A stretch of 64,000 nucleotides of DNA. It comes from Marsupella aquatica. Taxonomy: Eukaryota > Marchantiophyta. Positions 1 through 10,501 of this stretch are shown here, piece by piece. The DNA lies in contig OZ316898.1 of the NCBI GenBank assembly GCA_973895155.1, positions 15,190,001 through 15,254,000 of the forward strand, written 5' to 3'. The notes beneath the pieces were generated by a model that saw only the letters and a list, made by a program, of their open reading frames with translations, was not told the origin of the DNA and searched no databases. Made by a program: the position numbers and the translations under genes. Position 1 is the first letter of the stretch, and each line of letters begins with the position of its first letter.

Positions 1-3000
1 TGCATTCGTTGCAACTCTGCCCGCTGAAAGGCAGGAGGTGCAGATCCGCCCTGGATGCCTCCTGAAACTCTCACAAACTATCAAACAAATTACCCCAGTT
101 ATTTACAGAAATATCTTCACCCCATGAAACGAAACAGGTAGGCCACCCCATCTGTATTCAACTAGATATCTGCTGGAACACAACGTTTGACTGTGCACAT
201 TATGTACGATAGCCGCAACGAAAACCACAATTCTCTACACATGCAGGAAGAATTTCAACGTAACACACCATGACATGACTACTCCGACCAGTTCTAACTA
301 GTAAAAATACAGCAATCCCACAATGAAGGACCAACAGAAACGAAATAGACAGCATCATGACAAAACTCACCTCCTCATAACAAGGTCGACAAAGTCCATG
401 TGAAAAATGAGCAGTTCCTGTGTCCTTGTGTTCACAAGTAATCTCTGTGATTGCTGCGCTTCCTTTGCTTGAAGCAAGGTGCACTGCAGCCTTGATTTGT
501 GCTTCCATCTCTTGTCCTTTGAGCTCAAACTCCTCAGCCTGCGGCACCAACAAGTTTGATGAGACAGAACTCGAGCACCTGATGTACATCAAACTCCATG
601 ATTGGGTCACTCACATATGGACCAAGAGTCATGAAACATTTTACTCGAAAGGTTACGAAGACATAAATAGAGCTAAAAGATTCAAACAAATGCGTTTTGG
701 CTATCAGGAACTGAAGAAAACAACTGTGAATTGTGCTGATATGCCTAGGATATGGCAGATTACTTACAGTCAAACTACCAGATTCAGTACACTCAAATTC
801 AACCAGTCGTCTTTTCAGAGTGCCCTCACATATGTGTACGACACTTACCTGGCCAAACCGACGAGGAAATGATAAGTAGCATGCAAAAAGTCCGCACAAT
901 CTTTGCTACAAGAGACAAACTATGAAAGGCTGCATCCTTAATGTCCTGTACGTGCGGAAGAATGACATATTGGCACACTTACCACATCGCCTTTAGATCT
1001 TTCAAACCCGTGCATATGTGCTGAAATGAAAAGTGCAGCTCCGCAGATTCCACTGGGTCGTCTTCCTGTCTGCACTAAATTAATTATGTTGACTGAAGCT
1101 GGATGCAAATTTGACTCCGTGCGAAAGGTGGACGGTACGATTTGATCAAACAGCCCATGGAGAGAAATTGAAGCATAGTCAACATACCTGCATCCAGTCA
1201 CGTTTCATACTAGCCACTAAGCGCAATGCAGTGTTAGAAACTGCATGCATCTTCTTCCCAAATCGTAGACCTGCAAGACGATCAAAATCAGAGATATAAT
1301 TTCCACTTCGGTCAACTTTTGTACATAAAACTCAAGCAAAGTACATGACAGGGAAATTATGGGGGACCTACATCATCAGATCGTTATTTCTTAGCAAGAG
1401 TCTTACGATCAGCGAATCGATGAATAAAGAGGCTTGGATCCACTGGCTTCTGCATGAATGGTTGTTCTTCCAACCGCAATAAGTTGCACAATTGTAAGAA
1501 GACTGCACCCAATACATATCTGGATCGCACAAGCACAAGCTGTCATGAAAGGCCTGACTAGAAGGAATAGAAAAATGCACACGTCTCGAGCTTCGACAGA
1601 CAACAAACAATCTATTTTTGCACAGAATGAATGCATAGAGGTAGTGCACCCGCTTGGGTTTCACTCCCTGTCAAGGTTTCCTTCAAAAGAGGAGAGCATA
1701 CACATTGGTCTGCAAGCAGTCGGAGAAGTCTATAAGCATGTAGGGTTTATTGTTTTGCCTGCCAGACAACCAGATACCAAAAACCTGTAAGACATGAAAA
1801 TGGAGGCCTCAAAACAAATCTCAAACATATGTATTATCACAAGCACTATTGCATATGAGCCTTTTTATGGTTTAGGGTTTACTAGACGCCTAACAGTAGG
1901 ATTAATGTTCTTTTGACGCAGTGGAACAGGGGTCGACAGAATAGTGCAGTCTCTCCAGTAATAAAAAACAGCCGCTTCATTATGGATTGGAAGAAAAAAT
2001 TTGAGGCCACGGTAATACACGTTATTGGACAATAAGGAGATATTTCGGTGGCTCAAGCTCGTAATATAAAATCAATGCGTTGGATGGTTTACTCATATCT
2101 TAAGCTGAACCAACACATATTCCAGTAGAGTCAACAATAATTAAAGAAAACAAGTCAACATTAGAGTTAAGCAGGGATTTAGTCCATCTTTGTGGAGCAG
2201 GTATTCAAGGACATCCCACTTCAACAACAATGGAAGTGCAGGTAGGAGGAACCAGGTCATTTGACGGTTAACTGAACGACCAGGTCGAATAAAAATTGAA
2301 AGCAAACCAAGTCCACTTCCATCCATCAATAACACCTGCAATGCATGTGTGCCACAGTAGTACACGACATTGTGCCTTTCTAGGAGATCAAGAGTCAGAC
2401 TCTACCACACTCACAACATTCAAGAAACAGGAAAGAAGAAGTGAGTTACCGGCATACAATGTAAATGCATGAAGCAGCAACTTGCTGTGTGCGTCGCCCT
2501 CTTGTGAAATTGCGCTCCAAAGCAATCTTTGCCCATTTGAGAAACATTAATATATCAGTTGACGCGGCCCTTGGGTCACTAGTCTGAAGTTTGCATTTCC
2601 TCAAGATGTGAAAAACTTTCGCACTCGAAAGTCGACAACGAGATCCGTAGAGAGGAGGAATGATTGTATTCCGAAGAACTAGAAAGTCAACAAACAAACC
2701 ATGAATAAAACATGGGGATGACCGTACTGCAAGAATAAACTACTGTCATGAAAACCTACAGTATAAAAGCGGTGGGCTTGTGTTGCGATATCATCACGAG
2801 GGCGAACTGATAATCGCTCAAGTATCTCCACAATCTCGTGCTTTCCTGGAGGTACACAAACAGTACATCGTAAGAAATCTCTATCGCCCAGAATTCATAC
2901 ATTTTCTACCCGGTATTGATCCTGAACATTTCCTTGCAATGTAAGTGCACTGAATTCCAAAGCCGTTAATGGACATTAGTTTTCCATTAGCTGACATGTA

Positions 3001-3941
3001 CACAATACAACATAATACTTTACAACTTCCTTCGCCTCACACGAACAAGAACCAAGTCAACCCGAGAGGAAATGCATGACAGGACGTTTTCAGAAATTGA
3101 CATTGACGAAATTAGTATTGCTCGACCATGTTACAGGCTGGGTGGCGGAGACCTTTGGCAAGGGTTTTCTCATGTGAATCTGACTGGTATCCCAAAATCC
3201 GGCCAGCTCCAGCTCCTAGTCGTCCAAAACTGCTCTGCCCATCTTTCACAAAGTTTCCTTCCACTTGACTCTGTGACGAGCGAGAGAATCCAACCAACAC
3301 TGGTAGATGGTTAAACTCAACACATGCACTCTCCAATGGGGTCTGGGCAACATATTCCATATTTCATAAAGGTCCTATGATATCCGCATTTGAATGAAAA
3401 AAAAATGTGGGCACAGTATCTACGTGACAAGACTACGACGACAAAACCGAGTTCGAGTTGAAAGATGCAATATGTTCTGTGTGCTTCGAACCAGACAATT
3501 ATTCTAGGATTTGCGCCTTAGTTCTTTGTTTCTCAATTCACCGACAAAATGTCTTAGCATATGCTTTGTACACTGATCATGTCCAAGATATAATCAGTTC
3601 TGCAACCTCCCGTGGGATGCATTACAACCTCAGCTAGACTTGCTTAAGAAAATCATACAGAAAACAATAGAGACGCAGGTTTCGTCGACTACCTGACCGC
3701 CGGCAGTTTTAGTAAAAGTGGGATCGCTCCCATAAACGTTGTCATCGAGTACTCGTCCACAACCAGTGCAGCAACTGCACGATTGCACCCGAACGACAGA
3801 CGACAAGTGTTGTTATAACGGAAGACATACTCCAAAAGAATGCGATGCAAGGTAATTCAAACAAAGTACGACTCACGTGAATCCATTGATATCATCGCGC
3901 TCGGCTTGCTGGTCCTTCGCGCAATAGCTGCACCACACCAT
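1..3941 (-). CDS. BRF1: BRF1, TFIIB-related subunit of RNA polymerase III factor TFIIIB (5' part; runs off left edge)
   Basis: BRF1 bridges TBP/TFIIIC and RNA polymerase III at tRNA and 5S promoters in the nucleus. I read these exons, all with GT-AG borders: 3941-3877, 3774-3693, 3270-3153, 2845-2760, 2526-2450, 1758-1702, 1519-1407, 1270-1188, 1069-983, 848-768, 538-371 and 61-1. The first eleven sum to 1017 nt (339 codons) in one open frame. Exons 1-2 give the N-terminal zinc ribbon (start MVWCSYC, then CCTGCGRVLDD). Exon 3 holds FVKDGQSSFGR. Exons 4-6 form cyclin fold 1 (ALERNFTRGRRTQQVAASC, then KPYMLIDFSDCLQTNV). Exons 6-9 form cyclin fold 2 (SLFIHRFAD, TGRRPSGICGAALF, CEGTLKRRLVEFE). 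Exon 11 carries the BRF-specific CEHKD and HGLCRPCYEE motifs. The start at 3941 is the ATG opening the zinc ribbon. Exon 11 ends in phase 0 but the edge exon (GGIQGGSAPPAFQRAE) needs a different phase, so a very small exon between 371 and 61 is probably missed. Confidence 0.9.
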
Positions 3942-5011
3942 TGTGTCTCTTGCGGGTGGAAAGGCGCCCAGGGTAAAGTGACCACCATGAAATGGATTGA
4001 AAATGCCAGATTAAACGACGTATAATGGCAACTGTGACGAATTAGCAGGACCCCGAAACACGCTGGCACTAAAACTTGCAGCGCACGCTTCTCCGCAACC
4101 TTAAGACCTTCCACTTCGTTCTTAAAACGCTCGTAAGTCTCCAGCTGCGACGTGAGAGTAGATATTGTCCACGCAAAGTCCTTCTGCACAGCTGATTCTA
4201 ATCTACAAGTTTGAGTGCAAAGCTCTTGTGACGAGACGCTCCTGAAAGGGATCTATTGTCACAAAATTCCATGAAGTACTCGACAATGTTGAGCTGGTGC
4301 GCATCTACACCTGGATTCCCGTCGATGAACAACAGTCAGGAATTCAGCTCCGATCAGGAGGTTTAAGAGCAACCCCCGAGATGTTTTGAAACAGCAGCAG
4401 TCGGTAAACTATTTTCATAATTGTTGAATGTCAGAGAACTAATTTATACAAGGTGCGAAACAATCCGGCGCGTCCCGAGTTTTAACACAAGTGAAGAATT
4501 CATCCATCTTTCAGTTTTCAAAGATTTCCCGTCCTCTTATAAACCTCCTACTCTAGAAATCCAACCCTAATCATCGAAAGATCTCACGTGTATTATTATA
4601 GAAACCTTGAAATTGTGCGTCACTACGTGTGTTTCCTAGGTCCTTGGAGATGTCATCAGTCAGCGCATGCTTCAGCCTACGACCCTCTGCTCCTTGGTCC
4701 GGCCCTTTGTCAGTATTTCGGGACCCCGGCTATCCTCCCTGGCACATTTATGGCGAGCGTATCGACGATAGTGATGCTGTGGGCCAAAGTTTCTAGAAAT
4801 CCTGACCGTCATCCGACTAAGGACCCGCGGAGTCGAGTTCGGCTCAATTGGAGGGGGTCCTTAACCAATTTCACTGAGGATTTCGGTCTCTACAGTGGTC
4901 CCATCCTTGAACACTCCCGGTGTGCACTTAATACCGGTATCCACGTAAGTGCAAAACACGTATTTATCGACCCCTGCCATCACAATAAGTCAAGCTCATT
5001 AATTTAAATAC
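3942..5011. other. Upstream region of BRF1, no gene recognised
   Basis: This stretch should hold the BRF1 promoter and 5' UTR. A frame stays open on the minus strand up to about 4189, but it lies in a different frame from the BRF1 start codon. A 139-codon plus-strand frame at 4588-5007 has no motif I recognise. I found no convincing gene. Confidence 0.4.
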
Positions 5012-5016
5012 CAAAT

Positions 5017-5165
5017 TGTTGTAGCTCATCAACAACTAACTCCTTTATTCATTCCTCTTCCAATACATATAGTCCCTTAGGCAGGTAGGGTAGTTAGGCG
5101 GTTAGTCTTAACCAACTGTGGTAGGTCTAACCTTAGTTAGGCTAGAGTTAACTCGGGTTACAACA
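5017..5165 (-). repeat. 3' LTR of the gag-only copia element
   Basis: This is the 149-bp terminal repeat, TG...CA ended, identical to 6791-6939. The gag frame reads into it and stops at 5108. Confidence 0.95.
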
Positions 5166-6475
5166 TTGGCTCTTATGTCTCCAAAACTTAGGAGGTTCCT
5201 GGTGGCTTTGGGTGCGTATATGGCAGAGTGTATCTTTATCACTGTGCCTTGTGGTAATGTGACGGTTGCAGGTCCGTAGCCCTCCTCTAACTGATGTTGG
5301 CCCATTATGGTGGTGACCTTTCGCTGTGATGGGGTTATGTGGGTAAAGTATTCCTTATTTTTCAGAATTGAATGTGAGGTCCCACTATCGACTATACATG
5401 AGTGAGGATTGTTTGGGTTCTTTGTGTGGTTCCTTATAATCATGTTGATCTCGGGAAGGATCTCAGCGGAGTCCATGAAAGTGCCATATGTTTCAGGTGC
5501 GTTTGTGTTCATGCTTTTCTTATAAAGGGCTACTAGATGTGAAGGTGCTCTGCAGTGTTTCTGAATGTGCCCTTTAGTTCCACAGCGAAAACAGAGAGGG
5601 GGGTTGGTGGTCATATCTCGTTGGTTGTGCTGGTCCTCGTTGAACTTCGTGCGATTCTGATTATTGTTCTCTCTCGTCCAGGTGTTCCACGAGCTCCTGC
5701 CGTTGTATCTCGATCTGCCTTGGCCGCGTCCTCGGTGGAAATTCCCTCTGCCGCCTCGTTGAAAGTTATTGCTTCGACCCCTATTCGGGCTGCGTCCCCT
5801 GGTGCCTGCGCGGCCTCGATAGTTTCTTGATTCTCCCCTCTGTGGTGTGGCGTAGTTGGTCTCGGGAGCTGATGTGGACGGGAGGGTCCCCGGTGGGCGT
5901 TTCTGCGAATTTTGTAGTAGTAGGAGCTGGTGCTTTTCAGCCAGCAGCATATGCGCAATTAGTTCGGAGTATTTGGTAAAGGCCATATTCCTGTATTGTG
6001 TAGAGAGGATAAGGTTTGAAGAATGAAGAGTTGACAGTGTTTTTTCGATCTGCTCTGCATCGTTTATTGGTTGGCCGCAGATGGCCAGTTGTGCGATGAT
6101 CCTGAATAGCTCACTGTTATAATCTGCGACCGTCTTGTAGTCTTGGACGCGCAGATTGATCCAGTCGTGGCGAGCTGCGGGTAGGTAGATAGTTCGAATG
6201 TGATCGAAACGGGATTGTAGGTCATCCCATAGTAGCCGGGGATTGAATTCGTTCATGTATTGTTTCTTCAATGGCTCGCATAGATGGTGCCGAATTAGTA
6301 TTAAGGCCTTCGCCTTTTGTGGGAGAGTAGTTCCCGCATCTGTAATGATCGTGTCTTGGAGTTCTTTTGCTGCGAGGTGGGCCTCAATATCTAGAGTCCA
6401 GGATAGGTAATTTGCGCCGTCTATACTCAGAGGTTGAAATAGGAGTTTCTCGATGGAGTTAGTGGGTACAGCCAT
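5108..6475 (-). CDS. Copia Gag with truncated protease (455 aa)
   Basis: This is the capsid and nucleocapsid protein of a copia retrotransposon. The N-terminal half (MAVPTNSIEKLL onward) is the copia gag domain (UBN2/DUF4219 type). It is followed by an Arg/Gly-rich stretch at about residues 210-280 and one CCHC zinc knuckle, CFRCGTKGHIQKHC, near residues 296-309. The aspartic-protease active site VDSGTSH sits near residue 360. The frame stays homologous to the 551-codon gag of the 14-20 kb element up to LLSFGDIRAN. It then runs directly into LTR sequence for its last ~20 codons, so everything downstream in pol is missing. The frame is fully open, and the start is the ATG at 6475 after a ~315-bp leader. 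Confidence 0.92.
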   Translation of the reverse strand: MAVPTNSIEKLLFQPLSIDGANYLSWTLDIEAHLAAKELQDTIITDAGTTLPQKAKALILIRHHLCEPLKKQYMNEFNPRLLWDDLQSRFDHIRTIYLPAARHDWINLRVQDYKTVADYNSELFRIIAQLAICGQPINDAEQIEKTLSTLHSSNLILSTQYRNMAFTKYSELIAHMLLAEKHQLLLLQNSQKRPPGTLPSTSAPETNYATPQRGESRNYRGRAGTRGRSPNRGRSNNFQRGGRGNFHRGRGQGRSRYNGRSSWNTWTRENNNQNRTKFNEDQHNQRDMTTNPPLCFRCGTKGHIQKHCRAPSHLVALYKKSMNTNAPETYGTFMDSAEILPEINMIIRNHTKNPNNPHSCIVDSGTSHSILKNKEYFTHITPSQRKVTTIMGQHQLEEGYGPATVTLPQGTVIKIHSAIYAPKATRNLLSFGDIRANVVTRVNSSLTKVRPTTVG

Positions 6476-6776
6476 CTTCTATCAATTGGTCAATTGATCC
6501 TGTGATAATAACAATATATCCGTTCGCACTTGACTGAGTGATGATGTGGGGCTATGTCCCTTCTTGAGTCGTTGTCTCTCAAGTTGAATTCCTGGGTCTG
6601 CCTCCGCTTCTTCTATTGTCAGCCCCCTCAAATCCCAATCCGTGGAATCGTGGTCAAATTATACCACTCCCGATCGATCTGCTGCCCGAAAAATTAGTTT
6701 CTATGGTGCTGAATCAATCGCCTTGGCATGAATGTCCCTCTGAAGCTTGTTTGAAAAAAAATTCTCGTTGCAGACA

Positions 6777-6790
6777 TCGTGCTGATAACG
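6777..6790 (-). promoter_or_regulatory. Probable tRNA primer-binding site of the gag-only element
   Basis: On the minus strand the first bases after the 5' LTR read CGTTATCAGCACGA. The complement resembles the anticodon arm of plant tRNA-Ile (GAU-type), not a tRNA 3' end. The same core (GTTATCAGCA) sits at the same place in the 14-20 kb element. The tRNA assignment is from memory. Confidence 0.55.
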
Positions 6791-6939
6791 TGTTGTAGCT
6801 CATCAACAACTAACTCCTTTATTCATTCCTCTTCCAATACATATAGTCCCTTAGGCAGGTAGGGTAGTTAGGCGGTTAGTCTTAACCAACTGTGGTAGGT
6901 CTAACCTTAGTTAGGCTAGAGTTAACTCGGGTTACAACA
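6791..6939 (-). repeat. 5' LTR of the gag-only copia element
   Basis: This is identical to 5017-5165 over 149 bp. It ends TTACAACA and is followed by the target duplication CAAAT. Confidence 0.95.
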
Positions 6940-7042
6940 CAAATGTATTTTTTGAATAATATAAGAGAAATGAAATGATATCCTATTGGTGAAGGAGAAG
7001 ACAGAGAGGGCAGGCCTTGGGAAAGGGCTGAGAAGGTTCAAT

Positions 7043-7058
7043 AGGGCGTCTCAAACTT
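7043..7058 (+). repeat. Left terminal inverted repeat of Harbinger element
   Basis: AGGGCGTCTCAAACTT; it pairs with 13549-13564 at 15 of 16 positions. Confidence 0.75.
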
Positions 7059-7487
7059 GGCGCCCGCGTGCTTGGCCGCGGGCACGGGAATCTGAATATT
7101 CACGTCCGTAAATTGAGCCGGGACCGACTTTTCGGTCTTGCAGAAACAAGGGGGGGAGGTTTGACACAGGTTGCGGGCTGCAAAGAAGTTGGGTTTATCC
7201 TGAGTTAAGGATTGCCCGCCCGCTTCCGTTTGAACCCCTCCGCCAACTTTACTCTGCACCATTTTGTCTGGTGCAAATCCACGACATTTCAAAATTCAAG
7301 CTTCCCTCTCTCTGCGATACGAGAGTTTGAGCCTTCCTAATTTTCCGTGTCGAAGTCGGGCATAGACAGAGGAGATATGGCTAATTCTATGTGGGGCGAT
7401 GTTAGATTTCCAGAGTTGTGTGGGTCTTGACTGTCTTTGGATCCTGCACTAGTCGTAGATTCTCAGGTGAATCAAGGCGGAGCAGAC

Positions 7488-8802
7488 ATGGTGGCCTCCA
7501 ATGCGCATCCTTTCGCTGGAAGCGATGTCAATCGGAAGCTCACAGCTTATCACTTGGGTAAGATTGTGGATTGGCTCGAAGATGCCGACAATTTTGCGAT
7601 GCTCAATGGATCCTCTCGCAGGGTTCCTGTGGGGACAAGGCACCCCTCCAAGAAAACTGTGTTCAAGCTCATGCTGGTGCATCTTCATGCCAACGGTTTC
7701 CCAAAATTTGTAGCCACGGGAGACAACTTGGGAAAAAGGTTCCAACGTTACGTGAAGAAATACAAGGAGGCTCTGGCCATCAAAAATGATTCAGGAGCTG
7801 GGTTATCAATGGCGGAGCTTCGGGCAGGAATAACGTTGGAGGACAAACTAGACAAGATTTGCCCTCACTTCGAGAGAATGCATGCGCTGTATGGAGAGAG
7901 GACCAATGTCGCTCCTCCTGCCACAACGTCTGTTGGGTTGCCTGGACACACTGAGCTCTTCGTGGATGCAGGATCAGAGGACGAAGATCAAGATGACTAC
8001 GAAGGAGTTGCGGAGCAGGACTCGGTGACACAAGGTATGTATGAGGGATTTACATGATTTACCTGCTGGAATAAATGCATAGTCATTGCTCCCATATGAA
8101 CGAGCATTTGACTTATCGTGTGTTCCACAGATTTTGGCGAAGAGGGTGGGGACTCACAATTTCAAGGCCAGCCGACTTCCACAAACAACCCACACCCACA
8201 GACGGTGCCGACTGCCACACAACCAGAAGCGAACGATGTGCGAGGGGTAAGGCCAGAAGTAGACCCAAGATGGGCAGGCTTCACAAGCCCCCACAGCTAT
8301 GCCAAGTAATCCCTCTGCCGACAGATCAAATGTCAACAGGAGGAATATAAGGAAGCAGGGTCCTTCCCAAGCTACGTCCCGGCCGAATTTGGCAGAAGTT
8401 TACATGGAAAAGCTAGCTGAGAAGAATGTTTTCAGACAGCAACTGATAGAAAGTAAAGATAAATGGAAAACATAGGAACTGGTTGACAGAAGGGAAGCAC
8501 AACAGTTATCGGCAAAGGATGTTAGACAGAGGGATAGGCTACAGAGAAAACATGAGGAGAAGAGGGCTAGAATTGATCTGGAGCTTCAACTGACTCTGTT
8601 GAGAGCTCAACAGACGGCAGCACTCTTCACCGAGCTTATCCGTTCAAACCGAACACCTGCGGAAATGCTGACCATAATGCAGGTCATTCCTGGCTTGAAT
8701 GAGGGCAATATTCCAGGCCTCCATACACCAAATCAGCCATCGAGTGCTCAGACCAATGATACAACAGCCCCAACAGAAGATGAAGTTGTCGATTTGCATT
8801 AG
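7488..8802 (+). pseudogene. MYB/SANT-like accessory protein of the Harbinger element
   Basis: PIF/Harbinger elements usually carry a second ORF with a MYB/SANT-like DNA-binding domain that helps the transposase reach the nucleus and the ends. Exon 1 (7488-8034) encodes that domain; WLEDADNFAMLNG and LGKRFQRYVKKYKEAL are typical helices. It is followed by an acidic tail. Donor GTATGT at 8035 joins acceptor ACAG ending at 8130 in phase. Past about 8295 the coding frame continues one base off, next to a run of five C, giving a long charged coiled-coil region (KLAEKNVFRQQLIESKDK) to the stop at about 8802. A TAG interrupts it at 8473-8475. An upstream non-ATG frame exists, so 7488 is the first in-frame ATG and may not be the native start. 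Confidence 0.72.
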
Positions 8803-9419
8803 TACTTTTTTTGCAGCACTCTCAGGTTTTGTTATAGTTTAGTTTTGATTAGTTTTGATTAGTCAAGTTCAAGTGCCGAATGGTGTGTGCGTGCACCAAC
8901 ACTTTTTCGGCAATGCTCGTTCTTTGTGTACCCGTTTGTTTACTGGATGTATAAATGCAACATTCGCCTATCAAACTTCATGAGATGTTTTTTGTATTCC
9001 ATCGGTCTGAAATGTGATTTAATGTGCGTCAAATATGAATTTAATGTGCATCCATACAGATCAGTTTATCAAACTGACAACTGCGGGATAAGTTCTCCAC
9101 GTCAAATGCCCATCATCTCTTAGTTTATGTTTGGAAGTACTGTAATAGAGTCGTCTGGTTGACAGGTTTCATTTCATTTCTAAGAAGACATTACTAAGTT
9201 TAATTGACACACTACAAACTACGGGCAAAATGCAAACAACTGCACTCGACTACCGATTTAACTGGCACCTATGGGTAAGACGTAAAATACAGTTGACGAC
9301 TTCACAAAAGGACCAAGGTTGGCCAACAGTGGCGGTCACTTCTCTAGACAACGGCATCGTGAACTGAGCCAGTTTGCTTCATTCATGTCATTCATCGAAA
9401 GGGCAAAACAAAATGTTCA

Positions 9420-9490
9420 TCATCCGAATAGGGCAAAACGCAAACATCTTTACAAAAAGGGCAAAATGCAAACTTCTTTACAAAAAGGGC
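9420..9490 (+). repeat. Two-copy direct repeat inside the Harbinger element
   Basis: The motif GGGCAAAAYGCAAAC followed by TCTTTACAAAAA occurs twice in tandem. Confidence 0.6.
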
Positions 9491-9585
9491 AGGCATTATA
9501 CTTAGTCAATGCAAGGACAGTAGTGACTTTACAAAGGAACTACCGAAACTACAACTACCAAAATTACGTGCTTAACTCCTGCACT

Positions 9586-9705
9586 CCCGAAAATCCCACG
9601 ATTTCACTACCAAAAATCCCACAATTTCACTACCAAAAATCCCACGATTTCACTACCGAAAATCCCACGATGTTACTACCGAAAATCCCATGATGTTACT
9701 ACCAT
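9586..9705 (+). repeat. 23-bp tandem repeat (about five copies)
   Basis: The unit ACTACCRAAAATCCCAYGAT plus three bases repeats with a 23-bp period and few mismatches. It lies in the non-coding middle of the Harbinger element. Confidence 0.85.
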
Positions 9706-9835
9706 CGGTCTATGGAGCTGTGGTTGCCCTCGGATGTTATTGAACAAAACCTCCAGAGCTCATCGGCCTACCATCATTTGCATGTAGGCGGCCTCCATAA
9801 ATGGGACAATCATGGACTTGGGCCCTGCCAATTAT

Positions 9836-10308
9836 CACGAACTGAAGGGCCATCGACCGATCGTTGTGTCTTAACAGAAGCACTCGAGCTAGCGATGGCC
9901 GAGTCTGCAGAACCTGTACCCCCATCACAATCATCCGAAATGGAGCTGACCAGCGCAGTCATCGTGGAGGTAAAGCTGCATTCATCGTCACTACTCTCAT
10001 CTTCCAACACTTCATGTGCAAAGGCAAAGAACTTGTCCCATTCTATGAAGCACTTGCACAGAATGCCATGTCTTCTGGAAGTTGTAAACATCTCCAAAAT
10101 ACTCCTGAAACCGGTTCCGGACTTTATGTGGCCAGGTGGGAAAATTCCATATGCCCAAGAAAAATTTGTCACTTGCAAAGTCCTCGGTGTCAATGAGCCA
10201 CAATGGGGGACGTGGGTTCTCCATGGTAGGGCAGTTTGCAACATAAGGGCAATGCTCCTTCTTCCTCTCCGAAATGAATGACGATAAAGCACGACAACCA
10301 GTAAGCAA
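9836..10308 (-). pseudogene. Unrecognised broken ORF in the Harbinger element
   Basis: Two overlapping minus-strand frames look like one coding region split by a single-base shift near 10060-10080. The upstream part contains PPLWLIDTEDF and FPTWPHKVRNRFQEYF. The downstream part contains FIEWDKFFAFAHEVLEDE and then a Ser/Asp-rich tail. I do not recognise the family. Its position between transposase and MYB-like ORF suggests it belongs to the element. The coding assignment is an inference from composition only. Confidence 0.35.
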
Positions 10309-10395
10309 CGAATATCAGTGCCCCGAAATCAGCTTTGCCTTCGACAACCAGTAAGCTGAAAATACTCCTTTGCCTTCGACAACCAGTAAGCGATC
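10284..10395 (+). repeat. Three copies of a CGACAACCAGTAAGC motif
   Basis: The motif recurs three times in about 110 bp; two copies are preceded by TTTGCCTT. Its function is unknown; it lies between two minus-strand ORFs of the transposon. Confidence 0.6.
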
Positions 10396-10501
10396 AACTC
10401 TTTCATAAGGCAGTCAAACTCCTTGGCCTTCGACTCATCATACCACATAATCACTGCAGTCAAACAAGTGTGTGATTGACCGGAGCGCAAATACAGTCCA
10501 A

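Larger units (their letters stand above)
5012..6944 (-). mobile_element. Gag-only Ty1/copia element (TR-GAG type) with target duplication
   Basis: Two direct repeats of 149 bp (5017-5165 and 6791-6939) start TGTTGTAGC and end TTACAACA. They are identical along their whole length. The 5-bp target duplication CAAAT lies at 5012-5016 and 6940-6944. The interior carries one open frame for Gag and the start of the aspartic protease, and nothing for integrase or reverse transcriptase. Such gag-only copies depend on a full copia relative for movement, and the larger element at 13.9-20.3 kb is a relative at the protein level. Identical LTRs point to recent insertion. The polypurine tract expected beside the 3' LTR (5165/5166 boundary) is absent. 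Confidence 0.93.

Noticed and set aside
4588-5007. 139-codon plus-strand frame upstream of BRF1
   Set aside because: No motif, no splice context and no similarity I recognise; likely chance.
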